This document shows positions 34,601-45,186 of a DNA stretch of 64,000 bases, piece after piece; position 1 is the first letter of the stretch, and every line of letters begins with the position of its first letter. The stretch spans positions 49,109,429-49,173,428 of the forward strand of contig CM049312.1 in the NCBI GenBank assembly GCA_026874595.1, in the 5' to 3' direction. The position numbers and the translations under genes are program-made. A model generated the notes under the pieces. That model was not told the DNA's origin. It was given only the letters and a program-made list of their open reading frames with translations, and ran no database searches. This DNA is from Sipunculus nudus (lineage: Eukaryota > Annelida > Sipuncula > Golfingiida > Sipunculidae).

Positions 34601-36227
34601 CCAGACAACGTTCGAGCATCATGACCCCTTTGATGTGAACGAACAGAAACTGCGTTCTTTGTCTTCTGGTTTGAGTGCTTCAGGCAGTGACGATGTGAAC
34701 TGTCACCAGACAGAGGAGATTGGGGCGAAAATCCACAAACAAATCGACAATATGAGTGTCACGGAGGCATCCATTAAAAGAAGCGAGCAAGTTCGATCAT
34801 TAGATCATTTGTACCCGGGAGTCAAAGTTGACAAGCAGAAGGTTCAAATCGATCCAAATATTTTATTTTCTCGCCTGATTGCTATAGTAGAGAGACAGGA
34901 AAATATGGCACCGTATTTTGATTATGAACTGACAGCAGTGCCAACCTCTTTATTCAAAATGATGCTATGCGAAAACCAGCAAAGGCCCAGCTAGCTAAAC
35001 TTCTTTCTTCAGGTGTGAAGCCATGTGAGCTTACTAAAGAGGCCATAAATGTGCTTGATGGCGGGGCACTTTTGCATAGTGTAAAATGGATGAAAAAACA
35101 ACCTGAAAGACATAGCCAAACAATATGTAGATTATGTTCAGACCAAGTACGGAGACTGCTGTGTCGTATTTGATGGCTATGGTCAGAGCCAATCAATCAA
35201 AGACCACGAGCATGTAAGAAGACTTGGCAAGACGTGTGCGGATATATTCCTCAGTGAATCTATGATGGCCCACAACAACCAGCAGATCTTTCTTACAAAT
35301 GAGAAAAACAAGGCACAGTTCATCTCATTGTTGTGTCGCTACCTGCAAGATGATGGTAAAATTGTACATGTCAGCACGGGAGACGCTGACACCAAGATAG
35401 TTGCGTGTGCTCTTCAGTATGCAACACAGGGGAGAGAAGTCACTGTTGTAGCAGATGACACTGACCTGCTATTTCTCTTGATGTACCACTGGAATGAAGA
35501 TATGGCAGATATATGTTTCAAGTCAGAGGCAAAATCGTCCGTGAAACAGGAGGCAAATTAATCATAGAAAATATGTGATCTTGTCAACAAGGCTGGCAAA
35601 ACAGTCACAAAACACATATTGTTTCTTCATGCATGGACTGGTTGTGATACTACTTCTGCCACTTTTGGCCAGGGCAAAACTAGTTTGCTTTCAAAGATGA
35701 AAAATTCATGTATAATGGATGATCCTAAGATGTCACCAGATGAAATCGGCAAAGCTTGCATCCGGTTGTTTGTGCTACTCTTTGGTGGCAGAGAAGGTGA
35801 GTCATTGAACAGTCTGCGGTATGCAAAATTCATGGAAATGATTTCAACATGCAAAACATCACTTGATCCCCAGAAACTACCACCTACAGAAAGAGCAGCA
35901 CATTTTCACAGTTTACGGGTCCATCTGCAGGTGATGATTTAGAAGAAACTGAACAACAACGAACTGGACCCTGAGCACTGGGAGTGTACACTGTTAGGTA
36001 ACAGCCTCACGCCACTGATGACGGATTTGGCTGCAGGACCAGACAGTATTCTTAAGTTTATAAGGTGCAAATGTAGACTGTCAACCAAAAACCCGTGCGG
36101 AACAACTGTCTGTTCATGCCGCAAAAATGGTCTCAAATGTGTTACTGCATGTGGAGATTGTAGAGGCGAAAGCTGTAGAAACGCCGAAAAAATCATTATA
36201 GAAGAAGAAAAAGAAGAAGACCAATAA
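31638..36227 (+). pseudogene. Academ-like transposase (Cys-rich, core, XPG-like nuclease, CxC tail), broken
   Basis: Order along the reading path: an N-terminal part with VLVHQTCRRDFTDQ and an in-frame TGA at 31893; CLFCLASAAPDDRHPGRSR (31977-32035); a frameshift near 32650; a core with FGLGVEMDHVFGSKWL and DNIDHNVATLDGQDTFHGMG (32790-33025); a frameshift near 33563; GSGLEEALESVYGPNAVHHM to about 34960; another shift near 34960. Then an XPG/FEN-like nuclease: VVFDGYGQSQS, GDADTKIVA, VVADDTDLLFLL (35160-35480), a further break, then LHAWTGCDTTSA (35625). A Cys-rich tail with CGTTVCSCRKNGLKC and CGDCRGESC ends at 36227. At least five lesions make it inactive. Related proteins occur as multi-copy 'uncharacterised' genes in invertebrates. 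The function of the core domain as transposase is inference from its place between TIRs. Confidence 0.75.
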
Positions 36228-36229
36228 AT

Positions 36230-37311
36230 ATTTCCGTATATGATAGATTAACCATAAATACGTGTTCCCATATGCACGTAAAGGAAGGCAAAGCTGGGTA
36301 GCCATAATTTCTTATTGTTAATTCCAGAGACCAGTGTTGGTTGACAAATGGTAAGTAGTTGGAAGGGCTCTTGTTTCTAAACCAATAGCTTACCCGTGTT
36401 TCTTGACTCTGTAAGATTATAGAATGGAAACCCAAGGTAACATAAACATATCAATAGGATGATACGAAACTGGCATATTCCAAGAGGGTTGAATTCTAGT
36501 TAAGATTAGTTAAGTAAACGAAAAAAGGGGCGACCGTCTCCGCAAAAAAAAAAATCATTACAAGTTAGTTATATATGTTCATACTGTAAAAGTGTTACCA
36601 TTTATTTATATTGGCTTTTTACATTAATCACGTTATGATAATCATCAAATTTGCTGATTGAATTCGACGGTTTCAGTGACAAAAGATGTGCAAGATTACA
36701 GCTACAATAAATAAAATGTTCACATATTTTGAAAACGGACAGATTATAGGGGGAATCAAGTGTAAAATGATTTGTATATGAATTTGGCATACCAAACATT
36801 CCAAACGTAATTTAAACAGATCATTCTCAATTTTTTTTAAATGACTCAAATATTTTATATTTAAATATTTAGAATATATGACAATTCTAATGGATGTGGC
36901 ACACTTGTAGATGTAGCGCAAAAATGTTTACTCATAACATACTGCGTTTCACAGAAAATGTGAAGAAAACGCAAAAAACAAGCATTTTAAAATTTTACAA
37001 AAATTTAAATTTAAATTTTATAGTTCACAAATATAGCATTAAAATATAGCATGACCATTGAATCTGATGTTTTCAGCAGAACTAAATTATATCAAAGGGA
37101 AGTTTCAGTGTCCTTCACAAATACATAAAAAAATGTTTGCATATCAATAATTTTCATTTTTTTTTTAATTTCAATTTTAAATTAGAATTATTTAAAAAAA
37201 TTCCGAAGCCTATCCAAATGAACTCTTCACGCCAAAGACGTCTCATATTGCCTATGGCATTTGAAGTCGGGTATCTTAAATCACAAAATATGAACGTTAT
37301 ATGCAATTTTT
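36230..37311. other. Academ-like element, 3' non-coding interior
   Basis: AT-rich sequence between the end of the CxC tail and the right inverted repeat. It has no ORF with homology and no repeat structure that I can see. Confidence 0.5.
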
Positions 37312-37460
37312 TTATTTGAAACTGCTGTAAAAAATTTTCCCCAAAGCGGAATTTAGCGGATTTTGGATATGTAATTCTACAGACACTGGCGCTTCAAATG
37401 ACACCTAAATCAGCTTTCTACCAATTTTTTTCCACGTGGAACCCTCCAACGACCCGACTA
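37312..37460 (-). repeat. Academ-like element, right terminal inverted repeat
   Basis: The reverse complement begins TAGTCGGGTCGTTG and shares the ordered blocks of the left arm up to 'ttttttacagcagttt'. Confidence 0.85.
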
Positions 37461-38160
37461 GTAGGAGGAAACGAAATCACCGATGGTCAGGGAAATATTA
37501 AATGAATTAAAAAATTGTACAAAGAAAAGTATGAAAGAATGAGTTCACTTACTATAGAGGAGTGTAAAGATTTCCTCTCCACTATAAATCTACCTTGCCT
37601 GTCTGAGGAAGATGCTAACATAAACTGGTCTTGTAACGATGGATGAAATAAATGATATATTAAATAGTATGAAGAGCAATAAATCCCCTGAGAATGATGG
37701 CAGGTCTAAAGAATGTTATATAATCTTCCTTCAGGGTGTCGGACCAGATGTGTTACAGTGTTTTAATTATTGTTTGGAATCCTGTGAAATGACTCCAAGC
37801 CAATGACAAGCAAAAATTACACTAAATGAAAAACCAGGCAAACATAACAGACTATTTAAATCATTGCGTCCAATTAGCCTTGGATCAACGTGGATGTTAA
37901 AATTCTAAGTAAAGTATTATGCAACAGATTAAAATAATTTTGCCTCAGTTAATAAGAGGTGACTAGTGTGCATTTTATCTGGAAAGGTACATTGGCGAAC
38001 TATTACGATATGTCATGTGATATACCGAACAAGAAAATAATTCCTGTATAACGATGTCTGCTGATTTTGAAGCTGCATTTGATACAGTTGATCACATATA
38101 TTTTATTACATTTCTAGAAAAGATGGGTTTTAAATATTGCTATATAAAATGGATCAAGGT
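37461..38160 (+). pseudogene. Plus-strand LINE fragment, right part (RT domain)
   Basis: It continues the LINE directly after the GTA duplication: 'ggaggaaacgaaatcaccga' matches the reverse complement of about 28100-28120. Downstream it reads an RT segment with KSPENDG, RPISL, LSKVLCNRLK and SADFEAAFDTVDH, which contains the first catalytic Asp, to FLEKMGFKYCYIKWI. It is cut at about 38160 by gypsy gag sequence of opposite orientation. Frames are broken. Confidence 0.8.
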
Positions 38161-38870
38161 CTAACATAATAATCTAGTTTTAATCCACCTGGTTTATGAT
38201 CATTGGGAACGCCCTGCTCAGTCCGAACCTGGAATCTAGGTCTATTAACCGGTTTGGCTTGCCCAACAAAGCAACCTAACCCATGGGCCTCTGTGTAACT
38301 CTCTGCTGCAGAGGCTAACACATGAATGGTTTTACATTGCTTCTCCCTCAGAGATGCAGCTAATTTCTCACTATAGGATCGGATAAACTGCTCCCGCAGG
38401 ATCCAATCTAACAAAGATGTGTAATCTTGTTTAATACCCGAAAGCTGTACCCAACTACCCACTTGCTACAATAATTGCCAAAACGTACCGCAAATTGTAT
38501 TGGGTTTTATTACGTTCGGGAAGACACGTCCTGAATTTCGTTCTATAACCTTCTCCTGAGAGGTTATACCACTTAAAAAGCGCATGCTTAAGGGTGTCAA
38601 AATCGAGCGCCTCCTCTGACGTCAGGAGAGAATAAACCTTAAGGGCTTTTCCCTTGAGCAACGCACCTAGGCTTACTGCCCAGTTTTCACGTTTCAACCC
38701 TTGGCTTATCGCAAAACGTTCAATGTATGCATCCATACTGTCTTTACCGTCTTCGTAAGTGGGGATTTTTTTTATGCTCGGGGTCCTAATTTTAGCAGCC
38801 GCTACATTATCCGCTCTACCCCCTGTCTGATTTTGTAACCGCAAGGGCTCTTTCTGCTCTTGAAACATTT
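38160..38870 (-). pseudogene. gag: Ty3/gypsy gag (capsid region)
   Basis: The minus strand starts MFQEQKEPLRLQNQ, followed by IPTYEDGKDSMDAYIERF, then LLKGKALKVYSLL, DFDTLKHALFKWYNLSGEGY and PERNKTQY. This is the capsid pattern of invertebrate Ty3/gypsy elements with a SCAN-like fold. A frame break near 38455-38480 separates a second part (LDWILREQFIRSYSEKLA..., AESYTEAHG). It is truncated at about 38160 by the LINE fragment, so nucleocapsid knuckles are lost. Confidence 0.8.
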
Positions 38871-38879
38871 TTAAATCGC

Positions 38880-39665
38880 GTCGCCTCGTTTATTAGAAGC
38901 CCTGCCTACCGGTAGCAATGTACGCAAACGGTAGTGGCCCTGCTGTCCCGGGCTCGCGTTTACTGCGGAAAAGAGCCAACTGCATGAAATTACAGGAATA
39001 AACCGATGAACAATGATGCCGACACGCGGTAGCCTTTAACATATGAAAACCTTTACAAAACACGTGCTGTGGATACTAAAGTAGCAATTAAGGAATTATC
39101 GGGTTATGCTACCGAAATCAAATGACATACAGTAGGAGGCTGCAATATCACGAGCTCTTCAAAAGAAGCCAACAATCAGGTTAAGGGCTAATCAGACCTC
39201 AATATCGAACAATGCCCGATCTCAACCTCTCAGCATCTTTGTACGTTGTCAAGCCGGACCCAACCTTATATGCGCCACGTTGTAAACTTTTGTTACTTGA
39301 CTAAACTTCGTCTTTCTCCCACTCGCGTACTCGTTCAAGCAAGTTCGTGGCACTTGTGGCACACAGCCACAACAGACAAATTCGGCAACTTAGGTAACCA
39401 TTTTTATTCTTCAGTAGCATCTAAATAATATTAAAAATATCAATATATATTATACAATATAAATAGTTTCCTCAGTGCAGAGTGGCCAAAAGGAATCTGT
39501 CCCGCACATTATTATATCCTGGCTTTTTGTTCTCTCTCTCTCTCTCTCATTGGAATATAACCAATCGTATCCTCCATTCATTCCATTGGTCAGACGGATA
39601 GGGGAACTCCACCCCCATACTGGCCAATGAAATGAAGGGAGAGTTTGTTGATTACACCCTGACAT
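38880..39665 (-). other. 5' leader and possible LTR upstream of gag
   Basis: On the minus strand a stretch from TGTCAGGGTG (about 39664) contains CCAAT-type boxes, a GA microsatellite (39530-39549) and GAATAAAAATGG (about 39400), then GC-richer leader to the gag ATG at 38868. It could be the 5' LTR plus leader, but it does not resemble the 3' LTR at 23449-23825. So either it is not an LTR or gag and pol come from different copies. Confidence 0.3.
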
Positions 39666-39669
39666 ACAC

Positions 39670-40825
39670 TAGGTCTACATATAGTGTAATTATACGTTAT
39701 TGTGGTACCATCTATCTGTGTGCTCCTAGTTGTCTAAACATCACGGTGGTCACCCTGATGAGATAAACACCTTTACCCTAATGAGATTAACAGATTAAGA
39801 CCTGGCGTGTACAAATAAGGGACCCAGTGACCATGACTAGGAGATTATGCAATCAGTACCCAGGCATCATGGAACAAAGGCTTGTTATACGTGTGTGATA
39901 TGTCACAAGGTAACGCAGAGGTTTGAATGCATACGAAAGATTAAATTCACAGAATCAGTAAGGTCATAATAATAATTAAAATATTCATATTAATGAGAAC
40001 AGCTGCAAATGAGAGAGAGAAGCGCATTGATCTCATTTAGTGTGACATGAAATACCAAGAATATACAGCCCATCATGCCAAATCTTACACTCGCACCCCA
40101 CCCATGATAAAAAAGAAAATCAGAATGATTTTCTTTTTTAAATACAGATATAAAGTGCAACATATGAACCTAAATAAAATGTATATACCAATGCTTAATT
40201 TTTATTGAAACATTTATCCCAGAAGAACAAGATTTGGCATGATAAAATACATGAACATAGATTCATATAATCTAAATGAAAAATTATGTGAAAATGTCTT
40301 TTTTTATAAAAAAAATATGCAAATTCATATTATAGTACACATTTCTCAAATATTCATTGCATCAGTTCATTGAATGTATAGCATGTTATTGAGACATTGT
40401 GGTCTTAGCCCCCAGAGGTGCTTCCCTGCTTTCCTCCACAGTGCAGTATACCCTTGCCCTCAGTCTGGGCATCGTTAATATTTCTCCAGAAAAATTTCCT
40501 CCTTCCTAAGTCCATTCGGTGGTACCGATCGATACACAACACAATATAATACACTACAACTCATATAAATATACATCAATGACTAGTTAAACCCAATATT
40601 AATTAAAGGGAACTTTAGTCGAACTTATTTCCAGCTGCATGGTGTACATGCATCTTGCCAAGTCTTATGATTTACATTGAAAGCCAGTCTTTGCTGTATA
40701 CATTAGCAATCAGACTCGTATATAAAGTTAGTCTCATCTGTACCTTAGTAAAATCTAATGTTAATGAAAACATCAATATACAATACATAAAGCCTAATAC
40801 AAATCAGCATGAATTACAGTTTATA
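39670..40825. other. Intergenic, nothing recognised
   Basis: AT-rich unique-looking sequence without coding or repeat signal. Confidence 0.5.
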
Positions 40826-41200
40826 TAGATAAGATAAGATAACATTTATTGGCCTTCAGTTCCAGGAATTTGTCGTTTACTTGCAATTCATTACATAAAA
40901 ATAAATAAGTTAAAAGACATGTCAGATACATAAAAATAATACATAAAAATACATAAAACTAAGATAACATATTGACTATGCGTGTAAAAATAAGCATGTA
41001 AAAATGCAATAACAGATAATTCTGCAGGTAAAAACACATAATTCAAAACATTAAATATCAAAGAGGGTTGCGAGTTAAAAAGTTTAATACTGTATGGCAC
41101 GAGAGATTTTTTAAAACGAGTTGTTCTGCAGAATATTGTATCTAGGCGTTTACCTGAAGATAAAAAACGGAACTCTGAATGTAGGGGATGTTGTGTCATT
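40826..41200 (-). mobile_element. CR1/L2-like LINE 3' end
   Basis: The minus strand encodes a short terminal peptide (FRFLSSGKR...RTTRFKKSLVPYSIKLFN) of the type that closes ORF2 in CR1/L2 LINEs. After its stop the sequence runs to 'ggccaataaatgttatctta' and a TTATC-repeat tail (about 40828-40842), as in LINEs with microsatellite tails. It is 5'-truncated. Confidence 0.55.
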
Positions 41201-41569
41201 CATGACCTATGGCATGACGGCCATTGTTTTGGTTTCACAGACTACCTGGTGTGTGACAAGAGAAGTACTAGTTATTCTACAACTTCTCTTCCTGGTATTA
41301 TTTAACTGCATGTTTCTTTAACTTATCAGATATATTTGTAAACCAGCACTCCAGTGAATAAGTTAGGACACTGGAAATTACCGAATTATAAAACATGGTA
41401 GTTATGGTTATGTCAGTATTTGCTTTCGTAGATAATATAGATAATATAATCTTTTGTTTGCTTTCTTGGATTGATTCAACACATGTTCTTTCAATTCAGA
41501 TTTCTGTCAATAATACATCCTAAGTATTTATAATTTTCTACAATATCTGTTTAATGTTAATCTTGCCTA

Positions 41570-42930
41570 ATGATATGTTCTGTATGGAAAGCTTGAGTCT
41601 ATGCTTGACCGCTCAGCACTGTGACCCTATCACTATAAAATTAGTATTACCCGTCCCGCCTATACAGTCAGATCTAATATTCAGAAGTCTAACAAGACAG
41701 TTCACCACATTCAGCACAAAAGAGCATGTTAGGTGTGAAAGACAGCTAGGCTTGATTTCTTTATTTTTTTACTGATTAAGAATATTCTATATTTTTTTCC
41801 TATAGATAAATTTTATCAAATGTACAAAACATTTAGACTATGTTGCATAGAAAGCCCCCGTCTGTGCTCGAACCCTTAGCAGGGAGACTGTATCATGAAA
41901 TTTAATCTATACAGTTTGACCCTCCCTACAGCAGTCAGATTCCATCTTCACAAACTATTGGTAGACAACACACTTCGTTTATCACAATTAATTCGTTGGA
42001 AAAAGTCATTCATTATACGGCTATGGCTAAGAACCTTATATATAACATTTCGTTTGATTACCATGCACTGTACTGAATATCCAAGTCAATGCTTGACCCA
42101 TTGCATTTTGACTCTAACACCATGAATTTAGTCTTATCTGTTCGCCAATACAGTCAGATTTAATATTCAGGGGACAATCAATAAACAGTGTACAACATTC
42201 AGCTTAATGTAAAGTAAAAGTGATATAAATAAAAAGAGTGATTGGTTATACAAGCAGCTATGGTTAATGTTTTAATATTTAATTTTTCGCTTTATGACTA
42301 TGCACTGTATTAACTGCCTAAGTCTATGCTAGACTCCCTATAGCATTATGACTCTACCAACATGAAATTAGTCTTTTCTGTTCCACCCATACAATCTGAT
42401 CTCATTTTCAGGGGACAATCAATAAACAGTGTACAACATTCAGTTTAATGTTAAGAAAAAGTGATATACATTAAAAGAGTAATTCATTATAAACTTGTGT
42501 CAAATGATTTAACATGAAACGTTTCGCTTTATGACTATGCACTGTATTGACTAAGGCTATGCTCGACTCCCTAGCATTGTGACTCTATAAACATGAAATT
42601 AGTCTAATCTGTTCCGCCAATACAGTCAGTTCTAATATTCAGGGGACAATCAATAAACAGTGTACAACATTCAGCTCAAAACATGATGTTTCTAGATATA
42701 TGAATAGGACATTACCGTTTTAATTTCTAAAGTGATAACTTGGTTCATAAAAAGTACATCTTTAAATAATTGCCTCAAGAATATGTAAACATAATGTTTT
42801 AAGTTTCAGTCTATGCCTCACATGTTGGCATATGCAGTGGGACTGTCACTCATAACTATATTTAAAATGTGCACCACACAGCCGGACGATCTAATATTTA
42901 GGAGTGGGAAATTATGGCCCATCAATATCC
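41570..42930. repeat. Tandem array, ~235-bp period, about six copies
   Basis: A block with pattern gactct.(n)catgaaattagtct.atctgttc, then cagtcagat.taatattcaggg and gtgtacaacattcagc, recurs near 41620, 41885, 42115, 42350, 42582 and 42845. Spacing is about 230-265. The central three copies are most alike, and the outer ones have decayed. Confidence 0.75.
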
Positions 42931-42949
42931 CATTTGATCAACAGATGAC

Positions 42950-43717
42950 AGTTTCATTGCAGGTCTGAAAAAAAAAAAGAGAAAAATTTTCGTAAAAATT
43001 GGAAAAACACAGGTGGCGCCATCAGTCTGCAGGAAGTGATGGAACATCCCATGATCAATATTCATGCAAAGAATCATGGTGATCAATGCAGTAGTTATTC
43101 TGAAACTTCAGCTTTTGAATCAAATTTTGCATTATTCTGGGGGGGGGGGGGGGGTTACTTCGGAGCCCAATTGCTTGAAGGATATGGGTAACAGAGACCT
43201 AATTTCAGGTTTTCAAGGAGATTTTTCATGGACCTCCCTGGATATTAAGTTTAAGGATTCCAGGCCCAGTGGTTACGATTTTTGCCCTGTTAACAACTGA
43301 CAGTTTCATTGCAGGTCTGAAAAAAATAGGAAAAAATTCGTAAAAATTGGAAAAATACAGGTGGCGCCACCAGTCTGCAGGAAGTGATGGAACACCCCAT
43401 GATCAATATTCATGCAAAGAATCATAGTGATCAATGCAGTAGTTATTCAAATACTTGAGCTTTTGTATCAAATTTTGCATTATTCTGGGGGTACTTCGGA
43501 GCCCCATAGCTCGAAGGATATGGGCAACAGAGACCTAATTTCAGGTTTCCAAGGAGATTTTTAATGGACCTGCCTGGATGTCAAGTAAGAAGATTCCAGG
43601 TCCAGCGGTTACGATTTGTGCCATGTTAACGGACGGACGGCAGGACGGCCGGACGGACGGACGACGGACGAAGAGTAATCGCTATAGCTCAGATGACTTT
43701 CAGTTAGCTGAGCTTAA
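42950..43717 (-). mobile_element. Hairpin-ended satellite element, minus-oriented copy (two monomers)
   Basis: It contains two ~345-bp monomers (starting near 42955 and 43300), each with GGTGGCGCCA.C and 'ctgcagga', related to the array at 52.1-59.4 kb. It ends at 43634-43717 with a CGGA simple repeat and the hairpin 'agctcagatgactttcagtt' + 'agctgagct', which is the element's start on the minus strand. Confidence 0.75.
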
Positions 43718-44470
43718 ATGGCTGAGGTAAAAATTGCTTAGGTACTAAAAATGGCTTGAGTAAAAATGGCTTAGGTAAAAGATGACAGATAACAGGATTA
43801 AATTTTGAGTTAAACTTTTGCAATTCATAACCTCGCTTTTCAGTATCAAATTGTCTGTAATATTGTCTGAATGCATCTTGACAATTGGATCCTGTTGTTT
43901 GTTTTGCAGTTCAACCTCTTTGTTCCCCATTGGTTGACCACCGGTGTTATATTGTAGGTACTTGATTAGCTTCATGGTTAGGGAATTTGTTACACTGATG
44001 ATCATATGTTTGTTTAAGGTACAACCTCTTTGATCCCCTTTGATGGGCCAAGGAAGGATAAAAGGAAAGCTAATTAAAAACAATAAAATTTACCTATTCG
44101 AGATCACACAAGTTAGCCTACCCATGAATAAAAACCCTTTAATATAGGTATACCTAATACTCAAAAAAATTAAATCCAATCAATACACCTGAAACAGTCA
44201 GCTGTCATCCAGCAGTTGTAAACGTATAAGAACCATATATACATGTAAACTTGAAGGAAAATGATATATACACGATTTAATAACATAAATCAACGAAGAA
44301 AAAAAAAGGATGAGTTGAAACTGGCCATGCATCCTGAATGAGACTAATCATGGGGCCTAGTGCACGTCAGGATCTTGCTTGATGGTCAAAGTTTTCTGTA
44401 ATCTTAATGGAAGCCATTTTACCTAAGCCATAAATTTTTGCCTCAGCCATTTTTACCTCAGCCATTTTCT
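43715..44470. mobile_element. Fold-back element
   Basis: The left arm (43715-43785) consists of AAATGGCTGAGGTAAAAAT / AAATGGCTTAGGTAAAA units. The right arm (about 44408-44468) is their inverse (ATTTTTGCCTCAGCCATTTT, ACCTAAGCCAT). The interior has no gene. The right arm ends about 160 bp upstream of the PRPF19 start codon. Confidence 0.6.
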
Positions 44471-44499
44471 ATGACGGGTGCCAGTCTAATGCTCAACAT

Positions 44500-44629
44500 G
44501 CAGGATCTCCAACTACGTCATTTGGATCTCCCTTTTCAGCCAATAGCGGCGTGGTTTATAACTGGTCTCTTTCACAAGGCCAGGCTCACTAAGTGATACC
44601 GCGACCAGTCGATCCAAGAAGCCGGCAAG
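44500..44629 (+). promoter_or_regulatory. PRPF19: PRPF19 promoter / 5' UTR
   Basis: GC-richer than its surroundings, with a CRE half-site-like TACGTCA (about 44514), an inverted-CCAAT-type box AGCCAATAGCGG (about 44537) and the start context GGCAAGATGG. No TATA box is placed clearly ('tttataac' at 44554 is possible). The exact transcription start is unknown. Confidence 0.5.
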
Positions 44630-44648
44630 ATGGCGTTGTGTTGTTCAA
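44630..44648 (+). CDS. PRPF19: PRPF19 (pre-mRNA-processing factor 19) exon 1
   Basis: The exon encodes MALCCS plus one base of the next codon, followed by donor GTAAGAGG at 44649. Joined to the exon at 61549 it gives [15 protein letters not shown], which matches the conserved PRP19 N-terminus, where vertebrate proteins begin with the similar [19 protein letters not shown]19 is a U-box E3 ubiquitin ligase and the core of the nuclear NineTeen complex, acting in spliceosome activation and the DNA-damage response. The 19-bp exon is recognised by phase and by its match to the known gene structure. Intron 1 is 16.9 kb. Only the first ~56 residues of the roughly 500-residue protein lie in this window. 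Confidence 0.88.
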
Positions 44649-45058
44649 GTAAGAGGTTAAATACTGTAATTACCGTACAAGTAACAAATAACATTCATCA
44701 AAAGGAAACAGGAAGTACACCTATTCACAGACATGCATTTGTATGCACCTTATATAACTGGTCTTATTTAAATTTTTGGTTTGTACACCGGCTGCAGTAT
44801 GAAAGATTTGTGCTTTGTGCTTCTCACGTGCTGATAATGAAACTATTGAATAGTGTTATCTTTTGCTTGTTGGCAAGTGATATGTTCGTCCAATTTTTAC
44901 CTGTTCAACAAATTAAAAACATCATTATATGTTGTCAAGTTTTGTATGAAACCGTAATAATGCGCTGAATAAAAACTCTGAAATTGCGAAACAGCAGTGC
45001 AGTGCGCATCAAATTTGACAAGTGTGGGTGATAATAGAGGGATATTACGGGAAGTGGA

Positions 45059-45115
45059 CAGTCGAGCTGTTGGCGACCTGGGTTCGATCCCCGAAGTTGC
45101 ACTTGCCGAATTTGA
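45059..45115 (+). repeat. tRNA-like B-box, possible SINE remnant
   Basis: GGGTTCGATCCCC (45080-45092) matches the RNA polymerase III B-box consensus. A weak A-box-like stretch precedes it. There is no cloverleaf and no poly-A tail, so it is not a functional tRNA gene. Confidence 0.35.
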
Positions 45116-45186
45116 ATAGTTGATCTTATGTAGCACATTCTCCCAATTCAACAAATTTTACATTCAGTTGTTAGCTTGTGTTGCAC

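Larger units (their letters stand above)
30711..37460 (+). mobile_element. Academ-like DNA transposon, 6.75 kb, inserted in a LINE
   Basis: Both ends read TAGTCGGGTCGTTG inward. The inverted arms extend about 150 bp (30711-30857 and about 37312-37460), with blocks 'gtagaaagct', 'aaaatccgctaaa' and 'ttttttacagcagttt' shared in order. GTA flanks it on both sides (30708-30710, 37461-37463). The uninterrupted LINE copy at about 28105-28125 has a single GTA at that site, so this is a true 3-bp target duplication. Interior plus-strand coding shows Cys-rich, XPG-like nuclease and CxC modules. A 3-bp duplication with an XPG-type nuclease is characteristic of the Academ superfamily. Coding is broken, so this copy is dead. 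Confidence 0.8.

Noticed and set aside
45080-45092. tRNA gene suggested by a B-box
   Set aside because: No acceptor stem, anticodon arm or full cloverleaf can be drawn. At most a SINE remnant.
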